Part shown: positions 10,108-19,992 of the stretch, in pieces
Position numbering within the stretch: position 1 is the stretch's first letter
Layout: each line of letters opens with the position of its first letter
Source of the DNA: Pedobacter deserti
GTDB taxonomy: Bacteria; Bacteroidota; Bacteroidia; Sphingobacteriales; Sphingobacteriaceae
Length of the DNA: 64,000 nucleotides
Assembly: GCF_024436415.1 (NCBI RefSeq)
Contig: NZ_JAFMZQ010000002.1
Location: 124,001-188,000, forward strand
Direction: 5' to 3'
Made by a program: the position numbers and the translations under genes
The notes under the pieces: model-generated
Seen by the model: only the letters and a program-made list of their open reading frames with translations
Told to the model about the DNA's origin: nothing
Database searches by the model: none

Positions 10108-11847
10108 TTATTTAAGTCTGATTTCACTTACACTGCTGCCCTGTGGCACCATAGGGAACACGTTGTTCTCCTTGGCCACCATCACCTCCAGCAAATACGA
10201 ACCTTTATGGTTCAGCATTTCCTCCAGTGCAGCCGTCAGGTCGGCACGCTCATCTACCTTTTTACCAGCAATATAATAAGCATCAGCCAGTTTTACGAAA
10301 TCTGGACTGGTAATGTCTACAAACGAATAACGCTTGTCGTGGAACAACTGCTGCCATTGGCGAACCATGCCCAGGAACCTGTTGTTCAGGATCAGGATCT
10401 TCACGTCCACCTCACTCTGCATAATCGTGCCCAGTTCCTGGCAGGTCATCTGGAAACCACCATCGCCTATAATAGCCACCACCGTGCGCTCGGGCGTTCC
10501 AAACTTAGCGCCAATGGCAGCAGGCAAACCAAAGCCCATGGTGCCCAAACCGCCGCTGGTTATGTTGCTGCGCGTTTGGTTAAACTGCGCGTAGCGGCAG
10601 GCCACCATTTGGTGCTGACCAACATCGGTTACGATAACCGCCTCACCTTTGGTCAACTCGTTCAGCTTATTTAATACCTCGCCCATGGTCATTTCACCAG
10701 TCTGCGGGTTTAGCTCGTTCTGTATTACGGCTTCGTGCTCCTGCTCATCAAAAGCCCTGAACTCTGCCAGCCACGCTGCGTGACTGCGCTGTTCAACCAG
10801 TTCGGTCAGCATAGGAAGCGTCTCCTTGCAGTCGCCCCAAACCGGTACATCTGCTTTCACGTTTTTATCAATCTCGGCAGGGTCAATATCCAGATGGATC
10901 ACCTTAGCCTGTTTTGCATATTTGTCCAGGCGACCCGTTACCCGGTCGTCAAAGCGCATTCCGATCGCAATAAGTACATCGCAGGCGTTCGTCTGAACGT
11001 TCGGACCATAGTTGCCGTGCATGCCCAGCATGCCCACATTCAGATCATGATCTGAAGGAATCGCTCCCGCACCCATAATGGTCCAGGCCGCCGGTATGCC
11101 GCTCTTTTCGATGAAAGCTTTAAACTCCTGCTCTGCACTGCCCAGCAAAACACCTTGTCCCCATAACACAAAAGGTTTTTTAGCCGAGTTGATCAAGGCA
11201 GCAGCCTGTTCAATATATTCTTTACGGACAAGAGGCTTCGGACGGTAGCTGCGGATATGGTTGCAAGGTGTATAGCCTTCATATTCAAACAACTGCAGCT
11301 GCGCGTTTTTGGTAATGTCAATCAATACCGGGCCTGGTCTGCCGCTTCTTGCTATATAAAAAGCCTTCGCCAGAACCGCAGGAATCTCCGTAGCATCGGT
11401 AACCTGGTAGTTCCACTTAGTTACCGGCGTGGTAATATTGATCACATCCGTTTCCTGAAAAGCATCCGTACCCAGCAGGTGTGCAAACACCTGTCCGGTA
11501 ATACACACCAGCGGTGTGCTGTCTATCTGTGCGTCGGCCAGACCGGTAACCAGGTTGGTTGCACCCGGACCGCTTGTAGCGAACACTACACCCACTTTTC
11601 CAGATGTACGGGCGTATCCCTGACCGGCGTGTATACCGCCTTGCTCGTGGCGCACCAGGATATGCTTCAGCTTATCATTATAGTCGTAAATCGCATCATA
11701 GATCGGCATAATTGCCCCGCCCGGATACCCGAAAATGGTATCTGTGCCCTCGGCAATAAGACCTTCCAAAAGCGCTACAGAGCCCGAAACAGTTTTTGTT
11801 TTCTTAGGTTCTGTAAGCGTACTCGCTTCTGCTTGTGCTGTTTCCAT
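10108..11847 (-). CDS. ilvB: Acetolactate synthase large (catalytic) subunit
   Basis: IlvB is the TPP- and FAD-dependent enzyme that makes acetolactate and acetohydroxybutyrate. The N-terminal TPP-activating segment FGYPGGAIMPIYDA and RHEQGGIHAGQGYAR contain the expected Glu. The C-terminal TPP/Mg motif begins GDGGFQM and continues to LILNN. Length 579 aa is normal. It starts 26 bp after ilvD. Confidence 0.97.
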   Translation of the reverse strand: METAQAEASTLTEPKKTKTVSGSVALLEGLIAEGTDTIFGYPGGAIMPIYDAIYDYNDKLKHILVRHEQGGIHAGQGYARTSGKVGVVFATSGPGATNLVTGLADAQIDSTPLVCITGQVFAHLLGTDAFQETDVINITTPVTKWNYQVTDATEIPAVLAKAFYIARSGRPGPVLIDITKNAQLQLFEYEGYTPCNHIRSYRPKPLVRKEYIEQAAALINSAKKPFVLWGQGVLLGSAEQEFKAFIEKSGIPAAWTIMGAGAIPSDHDLNVGMLGMHGNYGPNVQTNACDVLIAIGMRFDDRVTGRLDKYAKQAKVIHLDIDPAEIDKNVKADVPVWGDCKETLPMLTELVEQRSHAAWLAEFRAFDEQEHEAVIQNELNPQTGEMTMGEVLNKLNELTKGEAVIVTDVGQHQMVACRYAQFNQTRSNITSGGLGTMGFGLPAAIGAKFGTPERTVVAIIGDGGFQMTCQELGTIMQSEVDVKILILNNRFLGMVRQWQQLFHDKRYSFVDITSPDFVKLADAYYIAGKKVDERADLTAALEEMLNHKGSYLLEVMVAKENNVFPMVPQGSSVSEIRLK

Positions 11848-11873
11848 TATATTGTAGTTTAGGGGTTGCTAAT

Positions 11874-13574
11874 TCATTCTGCTGTATAGGCATCCGTAAC
11901 GCAGCCTTCGCTGGCATTACTTACCTGTCTGATATATTTATAGAGTACACCTTTAGTTACCGGAGGCGGAAGCTGCTTCCAGACCGCCCGGCGCTGTGCC
12001 AGTACCTCGTCGCTTACGTGCACGTCTATGGTATTATTTACGGCGTCTATCGTAATCTCATCGTTGTCGTGTACCAGGGCAATGTTTCCGCCTTCCCAGG
12101 CTTCAGGCGTAATGTGGCCTACCACAAAACCATGCGTACCGCCAGAGAAACGTCCGTCTGTGATCAGGGCTACCGACTTACCCAGTCCCGCGCCAATGAT
12201 CACCGAAGTAGGTTTAAGCATTTCCGGCATTCCCGGAGCACCTTTCGGGCCAACCTGGCGGATCACCACCACGTCGCCCGGCTTCACCTTACCGCTTTGT
12301 ATACCTGCAATAAGGTTCTGCTCACCGTCGAACACGCGCGCCGGACCGGTAAATTTCTCACCTTCCTTACCGCTGATCTTTGCCACCGCACCTTTGGTAG
12401 CGAGGTTGCCATACAGCATTTGGAGGTGACCGGTCTCTTTCAGTGGAGCCTCAATCGGATAGATGATCTTCTGCGTCTCGAAATCAAGGTCAACCGCATC
12501 AGCAACGTTCTCTGCAATGGTTTTTCCGGTAACCGTCATACACTCACCGTTAATGAGGCCAACCTTAAGCAAATACTTCATTACCGCAGGCACACCGCCT
12601 ATGTTGTGCAGGTCTTCCATCAGGTAAGTACCGCTCGGCTTTAAGTCGCCCAGCACCGGCGTATTGTCGCTCACATGCTGAAAATCATCCAGCGTAAGGT
12701 TCAGTCCCACAGATTTTGCCATCGCAATCAGGTGCAGTACCGCATTGGTAGAGCCGCCCAGTACCATCACCAGTACAATCGCATTGTGGAATGCCTCTTT
12801 GGTCATGATGTCCGACGGCAGGATATTTCTTTCGAGCAGGATGCGGATGTATTTTCCCGCTTCCATGCATTCTTTCTTCTTCTCTTCACTCACGGCAGGG
12901 TGGGAAGAGCTGTAAGGCAAACTCATACCTAAGGCCTCAATGGCCGAAGCCATGGTGTTGGCCGTGTACATACCGCCGCAGGCGCCTGCACCCGGACAAG
13001 TATGTTTAATGATGCCCTGAAAATCTTCTTCGTCCAGATTTCCCGCAAGCTTTTGTCCCAATGCCTCAAATGCAGAAACAATGTTCAGCGCCTGTCCTTT
13101 ATACGTGCCCGAATGGATACTTCCGCCGTACACCATAATAGAGGGACGGTTTAAGCGGCCCATGGCCATAATAGACCCCGGCATATTCTTATCGCAGCCC
13201 GGGATGGTGATCAAACCATCGTAGTATTGTCCACCGCAGATCGTCTCAATAGAATCTGCGATCACATCTCTGGAAACCAGCGAATAGCGCATACCTTCCG
13301 TACCGTTGGACATCCCGTCGGACACCCCGATGGTGCCAAAGGTCAGTCCCACCATATCATTTTTCCAGACGCCTTCTTTAACGATTTGCGCCAGGCCATT
13401 CAGGTGCATATTGCAGGTATTGCCATCATATCCCATGCTGGCAATGCCCACCTGAGCTTTGTCCATATCCGCGTCGGTAAGTCCGATGCCATATAACATA
13501 GCCTGCGCCGCCGGCTGGGTTGGGTCTTGTGTAAATGTCTTGCTGTAACGGTTAATTTCTGGTTTTTGTGACAT
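11874..13574 (-). CDS. ilvD: Dihydroxy-acid dehydratase
   Basis: IlvD dehydrates dihydroxy acids to the 2-oxo acids of valine and isoleucine. Fe-S ligand Cys residues are seen in GCDKNMPGS and [16 protein letters not shown], and the C-terminal motif [11 protein letters not shown] is intact. Length 566 aa fits the family. It follows ilvE by 30 bp. Confidence 0.97.
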   Translation of the reverse strand: MSQKPEINRYSKTFTQDPTQPAAQAMLYGIGLTDADMDKAQVGIASMGYDGNTCNMHLNGLAQIVKEGVWKNDMVGLTFGTIGVSDGMSNGTEGMRYSLVSRDVIADSIETICGGQYYDGLITIPGCDKNMPGSIMAMGRLNRPSIMVYGGSIHSGTYKGQALNIVSAFEALGQKLAGNLDEEDFQGIIKHTCPGAGACGGMYTANTMASAIEALGMSLPYSSSHPAVSEEKKKECMEAGKYIRILLERNILPSDIMTKEAFHNAIVLVMVLGGSTNAVLHLIAMAKSVGLNLTLDDFQHVSDNTPVLGDLKPSGTYLMEDLHNIGGVPAVMKYLLKVGLINGECMTVTGKTIAENVADAVDLDFETQKIIYPIEAPLKETGHLQMLYGNLATKGAVAKISGKEGEKFTGPARVFDGEQNLIAGIQSGKVKPGDVVVIRQVGPKGAPGMPEMLKPTSVIIGAGLGKSVALITDGRFSGGTHGFVVGHITPEAWEGGNIALVHDNDEITIDAVNNTIDVHVSDEVLAQRRAVWKQLPPPVTKGVLYKYIRQVSNASEGCVTDAYTAE

Positions 13575-13604
13575 ATAGGTTTGTGGTGTGTTTCTTTATA
13601 TCGG

Positions 13605-14495
13605 TTATATAATTACTTCATAATTCTGCTTTTCGAGCACGAGGCATTTGTAGGTGCGCTGTATGGTGGCGCCCAGACTGTCGGCCCAGCGCAACGGGAA
13701 CTGATACTCATCTACGGAGGCTATTCCGGCTATTTCCACGGCCGTGCCGCAGAAGAACGCGCTATCCGCCTTTTTTAAATCCTCTGCTTTCAGGTGTTTT
13801 TCCACGACTTCAATATCCAGTACTTTACAGAGGTCTATTACCGTAGCCCGTGTGATTCCAGGAAGGATATTGCCAAGGGGAGGAGTGTAGAGGCGACCGT
13901 TCTTCTCGATAAAGATGTTTGCCCCCGGGGCCTCGGCGATGTTGCCGTCGCTGTCGAGCAGCAAAGCTTCATCAAAGCCCTTTTGTTTCGCTTCGGTGGT
14001 GGCCAGTATAGAGTTTACATAGTTGCCGCTTACTTTAGCTTCAATGGGTACCGACTTAGGGTTCGGGCGCTCGTAGCCTGAAATGGAGATCTTCTGCAGA
14101 TCAGTGCCCAGATAGGCGCCCCATTCCCAGGCACAGATCATGATAGAGACCTCCCTGGCCGGGTCGAGCGACATGTTTGGTCCCCCGTAAATCAGCGGCC
14201 GGATATAGGCATCTTTGAACTTGTTCAGTTCAAGAAGCCGGTAGGTTTGCCTGATCAGATGATCGATGTCCCAGTGGAAGGGCATGTGCACCAGTTCGGC
14301 CGAGCGTTTAAGTCGCTCGAAATGCTCACGCGCCTTAAAAATCCGCGTGCCGTTATGCGTATGATAGGCGCGTATGCCTTCAAATACAGCGTAGCCGTAG
14401 TGTAGCGACTGACCGTACACGCTGGTACTGGTGTCGGCTGCCTTCTCGAAGCGACCGTTCAGGTAAAGGATTGTATTTGAATTATAGTACTGCAT
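13605..14495 (-). CDS. ilvE: Branched-chain amino acid aminotransferase
   Basis: This is a class IV PLP aminotransferase that performs the last step for valine, leucine and isoleucine. The PLP lysine lies in IEAKVSGNYVNS, and the substrate/cofactor segments EAPGANIFI and LPGITRATVIDL are typical. Length 296 aa is normal. It is the first structural gene of the operon and starts 26 bp after the leader terminator, so its expression depends on read-through of that hairpin. Confidence 0.95.
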   Translation of the reverse strand: MQYYNSNTILYLNGRFEKAADTSTSVYGQSLHYGYAVFEGIRAYHTHNGTRIFKAREHFERLKRSAELVHMPFHWDIDHLIRQTYRLLELNKFKDAYIRPLIYGGPNMSLDPAREVSIMICAWEWGAYLGTDLQKISISGYERPNPKSVPIEAKVSGNYVNSILATTEAKQKGFDEALLLDSDGNIAEAPGANIFIEKNGRLYTPPLGNILPGITRATVIDLCKVLDIEVVEKHLKAEDLKKADSAFFCGTAVEIAGIASVDEYQFPLRWADSLGATIQRTYKCLVLEKQNYEVII

Positions 14496-14521
14496 TTTTT
14501 TGCCGTTATACCTTGTTTATT

Positions 14522-14547
14522 AAAAAAGCGCCATTTTCGGTGGCGCT
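14522..14547 (-). terminator. Attenuator (intrinsic terminator) of the ilv-leu operon
   Basis: On the minus strand AGCGCCA (14547-14541) pairs with TGGCGCT (14533-14527) across a 7-base loop and is followed by a run of T, the form of an intrinsic terminator. It sits between the leader ORF and ilvE on the same transcript, so it would stop transcription before the structural genes unless disrupted. Confidence 0.85.
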
Positions 14548-14583
14548 TAGTTATCATTTGTTAAATTCTACTTATAGCGCCAT
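14527..14583 (-). promoter_or_regulatory. Antiterminator/terminator switch of the ilv leader
   Basis: The 8-mer ATGGCGCT occurs twice on the minus strand: at 14583-14576, inside the last three codons of the leader ORF, and at 14534-14527, as the 3' arm of the terminator. Both copies can pair with the single AGCGCCA at 14547-14541. Pairing with the upstream copy gives an antiterminator; pairing with the downstream copy gives the terminator. A ribosome reaching the leader stop codon (14574-14572) would cover the upstream copy and favour termination. A ribosome stalled on the earlier Ile/Val/Leu codons would leave it free. Confidence 0.8.
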
Positions 14584-14655
14584 CTTCTTCTGGACAATAA
14601 TCAGAAGGACCACATTCAGAATCAGGTTGAAGACGATGCTCAGTGAATTAATCAT
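14572..14655 (-). CDS. Ile/Leu/Val-rich leader peptide of the ilv-leu operon
   Basis: A 27-codon ORF starts with ATG at 14655 and ends with TAA at 14574-14572. Fifteen of 27 residues are Ile (5), Leu (6) or Val (4), with the densest run VVLLIIV at residues 15-21, just before the polar QKK and the last residues MAL. It has no similarity to a functional protein beyond this composition. Its position between a promoter-like element and a terminator ahead of ilvE fits a classical attenuation leader peptide that senses charged tRNA-Ile, -Leu and -Val. It is too short for standard gene finders. Confidence 0.85.
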   Translation of the reverse strand: MINSLSIVFNLILNVVLLIIVQKKMAL

Positions 14656-14684
14656 GGTGCTTTTTATACGTTGTTTTACAGAAT

Positions 14685-14716
14685 CCAATTTACCAGTTGC
14701 GTATTATACTATCAAT
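14685..14716 (-). promoter_or_regulatory. Probable promoter of the ilv-leu operon
   Basis: On the minus strand TAAATTGG (14692-14685) resembles the Bacteroidetes -7 box TAnnTTTG, with one base out of order. A TTG at 14715-14713 lies 20 bases upstream as a -33 element. Transcription would begin near 14678, about 23 nt before the leader ATG. Confidence 0.45.
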
Positions 14717-14947
14717 AGGCGTCCTAAAATAAATAAAAAAAAATAATATTCTAGTATTTTAAAATATTTTAAAATTTAATAATACATAGTACTCAACATA
14801 CATATCTTAAATTGGTGGTATCTATACCAAATATGAAATCGGTATTCGGTATGTCTGTTATGCTTGCATTATAAAATCTGTTGTTTTCTTCCTAAAACCT
14901 CTAGTTTGTCAGTAAAACTTTACAAAAACGAGGAAATTCAGAAGCCC
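14717..14947. other. AT-rich intergenic region upstream of the ilv promoter
   Basis: This stretch has no credible ORF. It is very AT-rich at 14721-14790 and contains a short palindrome, TGGTAT-CT-ATACCA, at 14816-14829, followed by two more GGTAT copies. It may hold an operator, but nothing more can be said. Confidence 0.4.
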
Positions 14948-14977
14948 AAAAAAAAGCCCCTCGAAATTCAAGGGGCT
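14948..14977 (-). terminator. Terminator of the atpD-atpC operon
   Basis: The stem AGCCCCT/AGGGGCT (arms 14955-14961 and 14971-14977) is followed on the minus strand by eight T residues. It lies 28 bp after the atpC stop. A T-run on the plus side too makes it potentially bidirectional. Confidence 0.85.
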
Positions 14978-15005
14978 TTTTCCATTTTTATATCGTGACT
15001 GTTAT

Positions 15006-15248
15006 TTATGCAACCCCTTCTGCCAAAACAGTAATTTTGTTTTTAATGACTTCCACTACACCGCCTTTAATAATAAAGGTGTCCTCGCCGGCAGTTGTTT
15101 TCACAATTACCGGTCCGTCTTCAAGTGTGGAAATAATAGGGGCGTGGTCTCTCAGAATCTGAAAAGAACCAGAGGTACCAGGTACCGTTACAGCCGATAC
15201 TTCGCCGTCAAAAACTTTCTTGTCTGGGGTTAATATTTCTAATGTCAT
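15006..15248 (-). CDS. atpC: ATP synthase F1 epsilon subunit
   Basis: This 80 aa protein is the N-terminal beta-sandwich of the epsilon subunit (LEILTPDKKVFDGEV, then VPGTSGSFQILRDHAPI). The usual C-terminal helical hairpin that inhibits ATP hydrolysis in about 135 aa epsilons is absent, as is common for short Bacteroidota forms. It lies 15 bp after atpD and before a strong terminator. Confidence 0.93.
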   Translation of the reverse strand: MTLEILTPDKKVFDGEVSAVTVPGTSGSFQILRDHAPIISTLEDGPVIVKTTAGEDTFIIKGGVVEVIKNKITVLAEGVA

Positions 15249-15263
15249 CCTAAATCTTTGTTA

Positions 15264-16784
<1,521 letters not shown>

Positions 16785-16836
16785 TTATAAATATCAAATT
16801 GTTAAAGGCGATTTAATACGCTCGCAATTCGGTTTG

Positions 16837-16844
16837 CAAAGTTA
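16837..16844 (-). promoter_or_regulatory. -7 box of the atpD-atpC promoter
   Basis: TAACTTTG on the minus strand is an exact match to the Bacteroidetes -7 consensus TAnnTTTG, about 70 bp upstream of the atpD ATG. The -33 side is weak (TGTG about 20 bases further up). Confidence 0.6.
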
Positions 16845-16952
16845 AATTTTTTAAGCAACAAAAACACATATAAATAAAAAGTTTTTCAACAGTTTTTTTG
16901 CTGATATTTAGCCTAGGGTAAAGGGACCCGAAATGTATATTTTTTCTTATTG

Positions 16953-17858
16953 ATGAAAACAGTACTGGTTACAGGAAGCAACGGTCTCCTGGGGCAAAAA
17001 ATTACGGATCAACTGCTTCAAAACAAGAAGTTTAACCTCGTTGCTACCTCCAAAGGCGCCAACCGCCATCCCAATCCCGGCGCTTATGTATACGAGGAAC
17101 TCGATATTCTCGACGCCGCTGCGGTAAAGCGCGTTGTGGAAAAGCATCAGCCCGATGCGATTATACATACTGCGGCCATGACCAATGCAGATACCTGTGC
17201 GGCCCAGCCCGAACTCGCTACCCAGCTCAATGTAGAGGCCGTGGGCACCCTGATCAGTCTGTGCGAGCAGCACAATATACAACTGGTGCACTTGTCTACC
17301 GACTTCATCTTCGACGGTGCCGGCGGACCATACGACGAGCTGGCTGCGCCCAATCCCTTAAGTCACTACGGCCAAACCAAGCTCCGCGCCGAGGAAGTGA
17401 TCAAGACCTCCAGGTGCCGCTGGGCCATTATCCGCACCGTACTGGTATATGGCGTACTCCAGAATCTGAGTCGCAGCAACATCGTGCTCTGGGCCAAAGG
17501 CGCCCTGGAAAGGGGAGAGGCTATACAGGTGGTCAACGACCAGTGGCGTACACCTACCCTTGCCGAAGATTTGGCATCGTGCTGCCTGCTGGCGGTACAA
17601 CACGATGCCTTTGGTGTGTTCAATGCCTCAGGCCGGGATATGATGAGTGTATCAGAACTCGTAAAGCGCGTGGCCGATTTCTGGCGGCTCGACAAAAGCC
17701 TGATCACTGAAGTCAGCTCCGACTCCCTTAAGCAGTCGGCCCGCCGCCCCGCCCGCACCGGCTTCATCCTCGATAAAGCCATCCGTGAACTGGGCTACGT
17801 ACCGCATAGCTTTGAAGAAGGGCTGCATATCGTCGACCAGCAACTCAGGCTACTGTAA
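16953..17858 (+). CDS. NAD(P)-dependent sugar reductase, RmlD-like extended SDR
   Basis: The 301 aa protein has an N-terminal Rossmann motif (VLVTGSNGLLGQ, glycines near 8-14), a TAAMTNADTCAAQPE segment and a YGQTK catalytic Tyr-Lys pair. This is the pattern of dTDP-4-dehydrorhamnose reductase (RmlD) relatives. The start is set at ATG 16953; an in-frame TTG at 16950 would add one residue. No other rhamnose genes are nearby, so the true substrate is uncertain. Its 3' end overlaps the convergent DUF6266 gene by 14 bp. Confidence 0.85.
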   Translation: MKTVLVTGSNGLLGQKITDQLLQNKKFNLVATSKGANRHPNPGAYVYEELDILDAAAVKRVVEKHQPDAIIHTAAMTNADTCAAQPELATQLNVEAVGTLISLCEQHNIQLVHLSTDFIFDGAGGPYDELAAPNPLSHYGQTKLRAEEVIKTSRCRWAIIRTVLVYGVLQNLSRSNIVLWAKGALERGEAIQVVNDQWRTPTLAEDLASCCLLAVQHDAFGVFNASGRDMMSVSELVKRVADFWRLDKSLITEVSSDSLKQSARRPARTGFILDKAIRELGYVPHSFEEGLHIVDQQLRLL

Positions 17859-18483
17859 CCTCACCCAGGTATTCGCTGGCTGACGAAAGCTTGCCATCGG
17901 CCGAGAAAAAGCTCAGGTAACAATGGACAGTCAATCCGCTAAGTCCATTCGGCATAATCAGCCGCGCCTGTCCATCTTCCCGCTGCGCCGCATCCCGTAG
18001 CTTAACGAAAAGCCTCTTTTCCGGGCAATAGGTTACCAGCTGCGCCTTGTCGCCCGCCGCCCGCAATTTGCTGAAGCTACCGTTGGTCCAGCCGAAATCT
18101 ACCGTATTCGGCGTTTCGGAAGTTGCTGTGGCCGACCAGGCACCTTGCAGATCACCCTTGGTAAACACCAGGTTAGGAAAATCGATCCGTTGTTCAGGAT
18201 AGGTGCCCGCAACCGCATGCAGCATATTGTACGATATTGCTGCATTCATCGGCGTAGCCTGTTCAAAATTTTGAAAGCCCAGTGCTATAAAGTCGTCCAG
18301 ACCCAGCAGAAATTTCCTGAACAGCGTCATTTTTTGTCGCTGGTTTAACTGTTCCGGTGTAGGCGGTTTACTGCTCGGTCTGGGCAGACTCCGCATGTAT
18401 TCTATGCCTAGCCATGAGGCTCCGACAACGGTTCCCACTTTTCCGGAAAAAGCGCCATTAATTCCTTGTTTGTATTTTGCCAT
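17845..18483 (-). CDS. DUF6266 family protein
   Basis: The N-terminus (MAKYKQGINGAFSGKVGTVV, then GASWLGIEYMRSLP) is the hallmark of a Bacteroidota-specific family of unknown function, DUF6266, about 210 aa long. There is no signal peptide or membrane helix. The remainder is predicted beta-rich. It overlaps the convergent reductase gene by 14 bp. Function is unknown. Confidence 0.85.
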   Translation of the reverse strand: MAKYKQGINGAFSGKVGTVVGASWLGIEYMRSLPRPSSKPPTPEQLNQRQKMTLFRKFLLGLDDFIALGFQNFEQATPMNAAISYNMLHAVAGTYPEQRIDFPNLVFTKGDLQGAWSATATSETPNTVDFGWTNGSFSKLRAAGDKAQLVTYCPEKRLFVKLRDAAQREDGQARLIMPNGLSGLTVHCYLSFFSADGKLSSASEYLGEVTVA

Positions 18484-18593
18484 AATAATAAGTTAAGCTT
18501 ATAGAACAATTAGTGCTGAAAAATGTTTCATCCTCCTTGCTGTTTACGTAGATTTGTGCAAGGTGCGGCATTGGTATGACCAAACCGCAGGCA

Positions 18594-18691
18594 AGTGCTC
18601 ACATAAAACACACCTGAGCCACGATTTGCTCACAAAAAGGTACCCTAATGTGACTTTATTGTGAGCAAGGTGTGAGCAAAGTGTGAGTAAG
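18594..18691. repeat. Five TGTGAGC-type repeats upstream of the peroxiredoxin gene
   Basis: Three direct copies, TGTGAGCAAG (18660-18669), TGTGAGCAAA (18671-18680) and TGTGAGTAAG (18682-18691), recur every 11 bp. Two inverted copies lie upstream: TTTGCTCACA (18625-18634) and AGTGCTCACA (18594-18603). The copies at 18625 and 18671 form an exact 10-bp inverted repeat. The helical-turn spacing and position 43-140 bp before the peroxiredoxin ATG suggest a regulator-binding array. Confidence 0.6.
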
Positions 18692-18733
18692 GACTAGTCA
18701 TGGTAGTTTTTAGATAACAATAAAATAACAAGT

Positions 18734-19198
18734 ATGAGTTTAGAAAAAGGAACGCAAGCCCCCGATTTTAAGTTGTTCAGCTCAGCGCTGAAAGAAGTAT
18801 CATTGGCAGACTATAAAGGCCGAAAGCTGGTCGTCCATTTCTTCCCTATGGCCTTTACCGGCGTGTGCACGGCACAGCTCTGCACCATGCGCGACAGTTT
18901 TGGTTATTACGAAGGTATGAATGCCGACGTAGTGGGTATATCTGTAGATTCGCCATTTACCCTTGCCAAGTTTAAAGAAGAACAGGCTTACCAGTTTCCG
19001 CTCCTGTCAGATTTCAACAAAGAAGTATCAAAAGCCTACGGTGCATTTTATGAAGAATTTGCCTTCGGCCTGAAAGGTGTATCTAAACGCGCAGCATTTG
19101 TAATTGATGAAGAAGGCAAAATCATTTATGCCGAAGTTCTGGAAGACGCCGGCAATATGCCTGATTTTGACGCCATTAAACAAGCCGTAGAAGCTTAG
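18734..19198 (+). CDS. Thioredoxin-dependent peroxiredoxin (AhpC/TSA family)
   Basis: This cytosolic peroxidase of 154 aa reduces peroxides through a thiol. The motif PMAFTGVC (residues 38-45) matches PxxxTxxC with the peroxidatic Cys45. A second Cys50 five residues on resembles the resolving Cys of BCP/Tpx-like types (CTAQLC). Length and sequence fit the AhpE/BCP-like subgroup rather than 2-Cys AhpC. It stands alone before a tRNA gene, behind a repeat array that may control it. Confidence 0.92.
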   Translation: MSLEKGTQAPDFKLFSSALKEVSLADYKGRKLVVHFFPMAFTGVCTAQLCTMRDSFGYYEGMNADVVGISVDSPFTLAKFKEEQAYQFPLLSDFNKEVSKAYGAFYEEFAFGLKGVSKRAAFVIDEEGKIIYAEVLEDAGNMPDFDAIKQAVEA

Positions 19199-19242
19199 TG
19201 CATTGGTTGCCCGCCTGCCGGCTGAATAATTTCTAAAATTAA

Positions 19243-19273
19243 TTGGTTATTTCGAAAGCAAGCATTACTTTTG
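19243..19273 (+). promoter_or_regulatory. Promoter of tRNA-Arg
   Basis: TTG (19243-19245) is followed after 20 bases by TACTTTTG (19266-19273), an exact TAnnTTTG -7 box. The predicted start lies about 40 bp upstream of the mature tRNA. Confidence 0.7.
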
Positions 19274-19321
19274 CAATCCCGAAACACAGACGGGTAAATG
19301 TTTGGAAGAGCATTTGATTTC

Positions 19322-19395
19322 GCACTTGTAGCTCAATTGGATAGAGCATCTCACTACGGATGAGAAGGTTTGGGGTTCGAGTCCCTACAAGTGCA
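19322..19395 (+). tRNA. tRNA-Arg (anticodon ACG)
   Basis: A complete cloverleaf can be folded. The acceptor stem is GCACTTG/CAAGTGC with discriminator A, and the D stem is GCTC/GAGC. The anticodon stem TCTCA/TGAGA carries loop CTACGGA with anticodon ACG. The T arm has loop TTCGAGT. The CCA end is not encoded. It has its own promoter and terminator and borders a tract of toxin-antitoxin genes and gene fragments. Confidence 0.97.
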
Positions 19396-19435
19396 CAACT
19401 TTCCCATATGGGAAAATGAAGAAAATTCTAATAGA

Positions 19436-19461
19436 AGCCTTGGAGAAATCCAGGGCTTTTT
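19436..19461 (+). terminator. Terminator after tRNA-Arg
   Basis: The stem AGCCTTGG/CCAGGGCT (one G-T pair) with a six-base loop runs into TTTTT. It lies 40 bp after the tRNA. Confidence 0.75.
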
Positions 19462-19518
19462 CGTTCTAACTGTTAATCTATCGCCCTTTGAATATGTGAT
19501 AAACTCGGAGATCAGTTA

Positions 19519-19992
19519 TTATTCTCCCGCCTGTTTGAGGGCAGCGGCGTAAAGGGTATCAGAAACGCGGAAGTCCGTTTGCTTCATCTTGTCGATGACC
19601 GGCTTGATCAATGGAATCAGACCCGCTGATTTCGCCCGAATGAGTACACCTAGCGTACCGATAACATGCAAGCCGATTCGTATGGCGACCTTACGGGCGG
19701 CAAGGTCATCAGTGATCAGGTATTGGTTGTCAATTTCATGGGCCAGGGCAATGGCGCTGGCCTCGCCTGGATCGACGATGTCTTTGAACTGCTGATGAAG
19801 GGTTTTGTCCCTGACAGAAAGCACAATCATCCAGTCGGGCAGCGGGTTTCCATATTCAGCAGCGATTTCCGGAGTCGTCAGTACAATAGAAAAAAGTTCA
19901 TGCAAAAGATGGAGTAAGCCAAGTTTGTCCAGTATGATCAGGCAACTGGTATCGGTAATGACTACAGCTCCGGTGGGGCTATTTGAACTCAT
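19519..19992 (-). CDS. PIN-domain toxin, DUF3368 family
   Basis: The 157 aa protein begins with the PIN-type ITDTSCLIILDKLGLL, giving the first acidic metal ligand. It continues with an internal acidic site (DPGEASAIALA) and LITDDLAARKVA, which supplies later Asp ligands. These are features of DUF3368 PIN-like nucleases, usually paired with a UPF0175 antitoxin. The upstream gene is exactly that, overlapping by 14 bp. It probably cleaves RNA when released. All acidic residues appear intact. Confidence 0.88.
   Translation of the reverse strand: MSSNSPTGAVVITDTSCLIILDKLGLLHLLHELFSIVLTTPEIAAEYGNPLPDWMIVLSVRDKTLHQQFKDIVDPGEASAIALAHEIDNQYLITDDLAARKVAIRIGLHVIGTLGVLIRAKSAGLIPLIKPVIDKMKQTDFRVSDTLYAAALKQAGE

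Noticed and set aside
11835..12644. A 269-codon plus-strand open frame opposite ilvD
   Set aside because: It lies antisense to the clear ilvD and ilvB 5' regions, has no recognisable motifs, and its composition is that of a shadow of a conserved coding frame.
14816..14829. TGGTAT-CT-ATACCA dyad as the ilv operator
   Set aside because: It lies about 100 bp upstream of the likely promoter in a very AT-rich stretch, with only six-base arms; evidence is too weak to call a site.
18660..18691. Possible CRISPR or satellite array
   Set aside because: Units of 10-11 bp without spacers, only three in tandem, and placed at a promoter; better explained as regulator sites.
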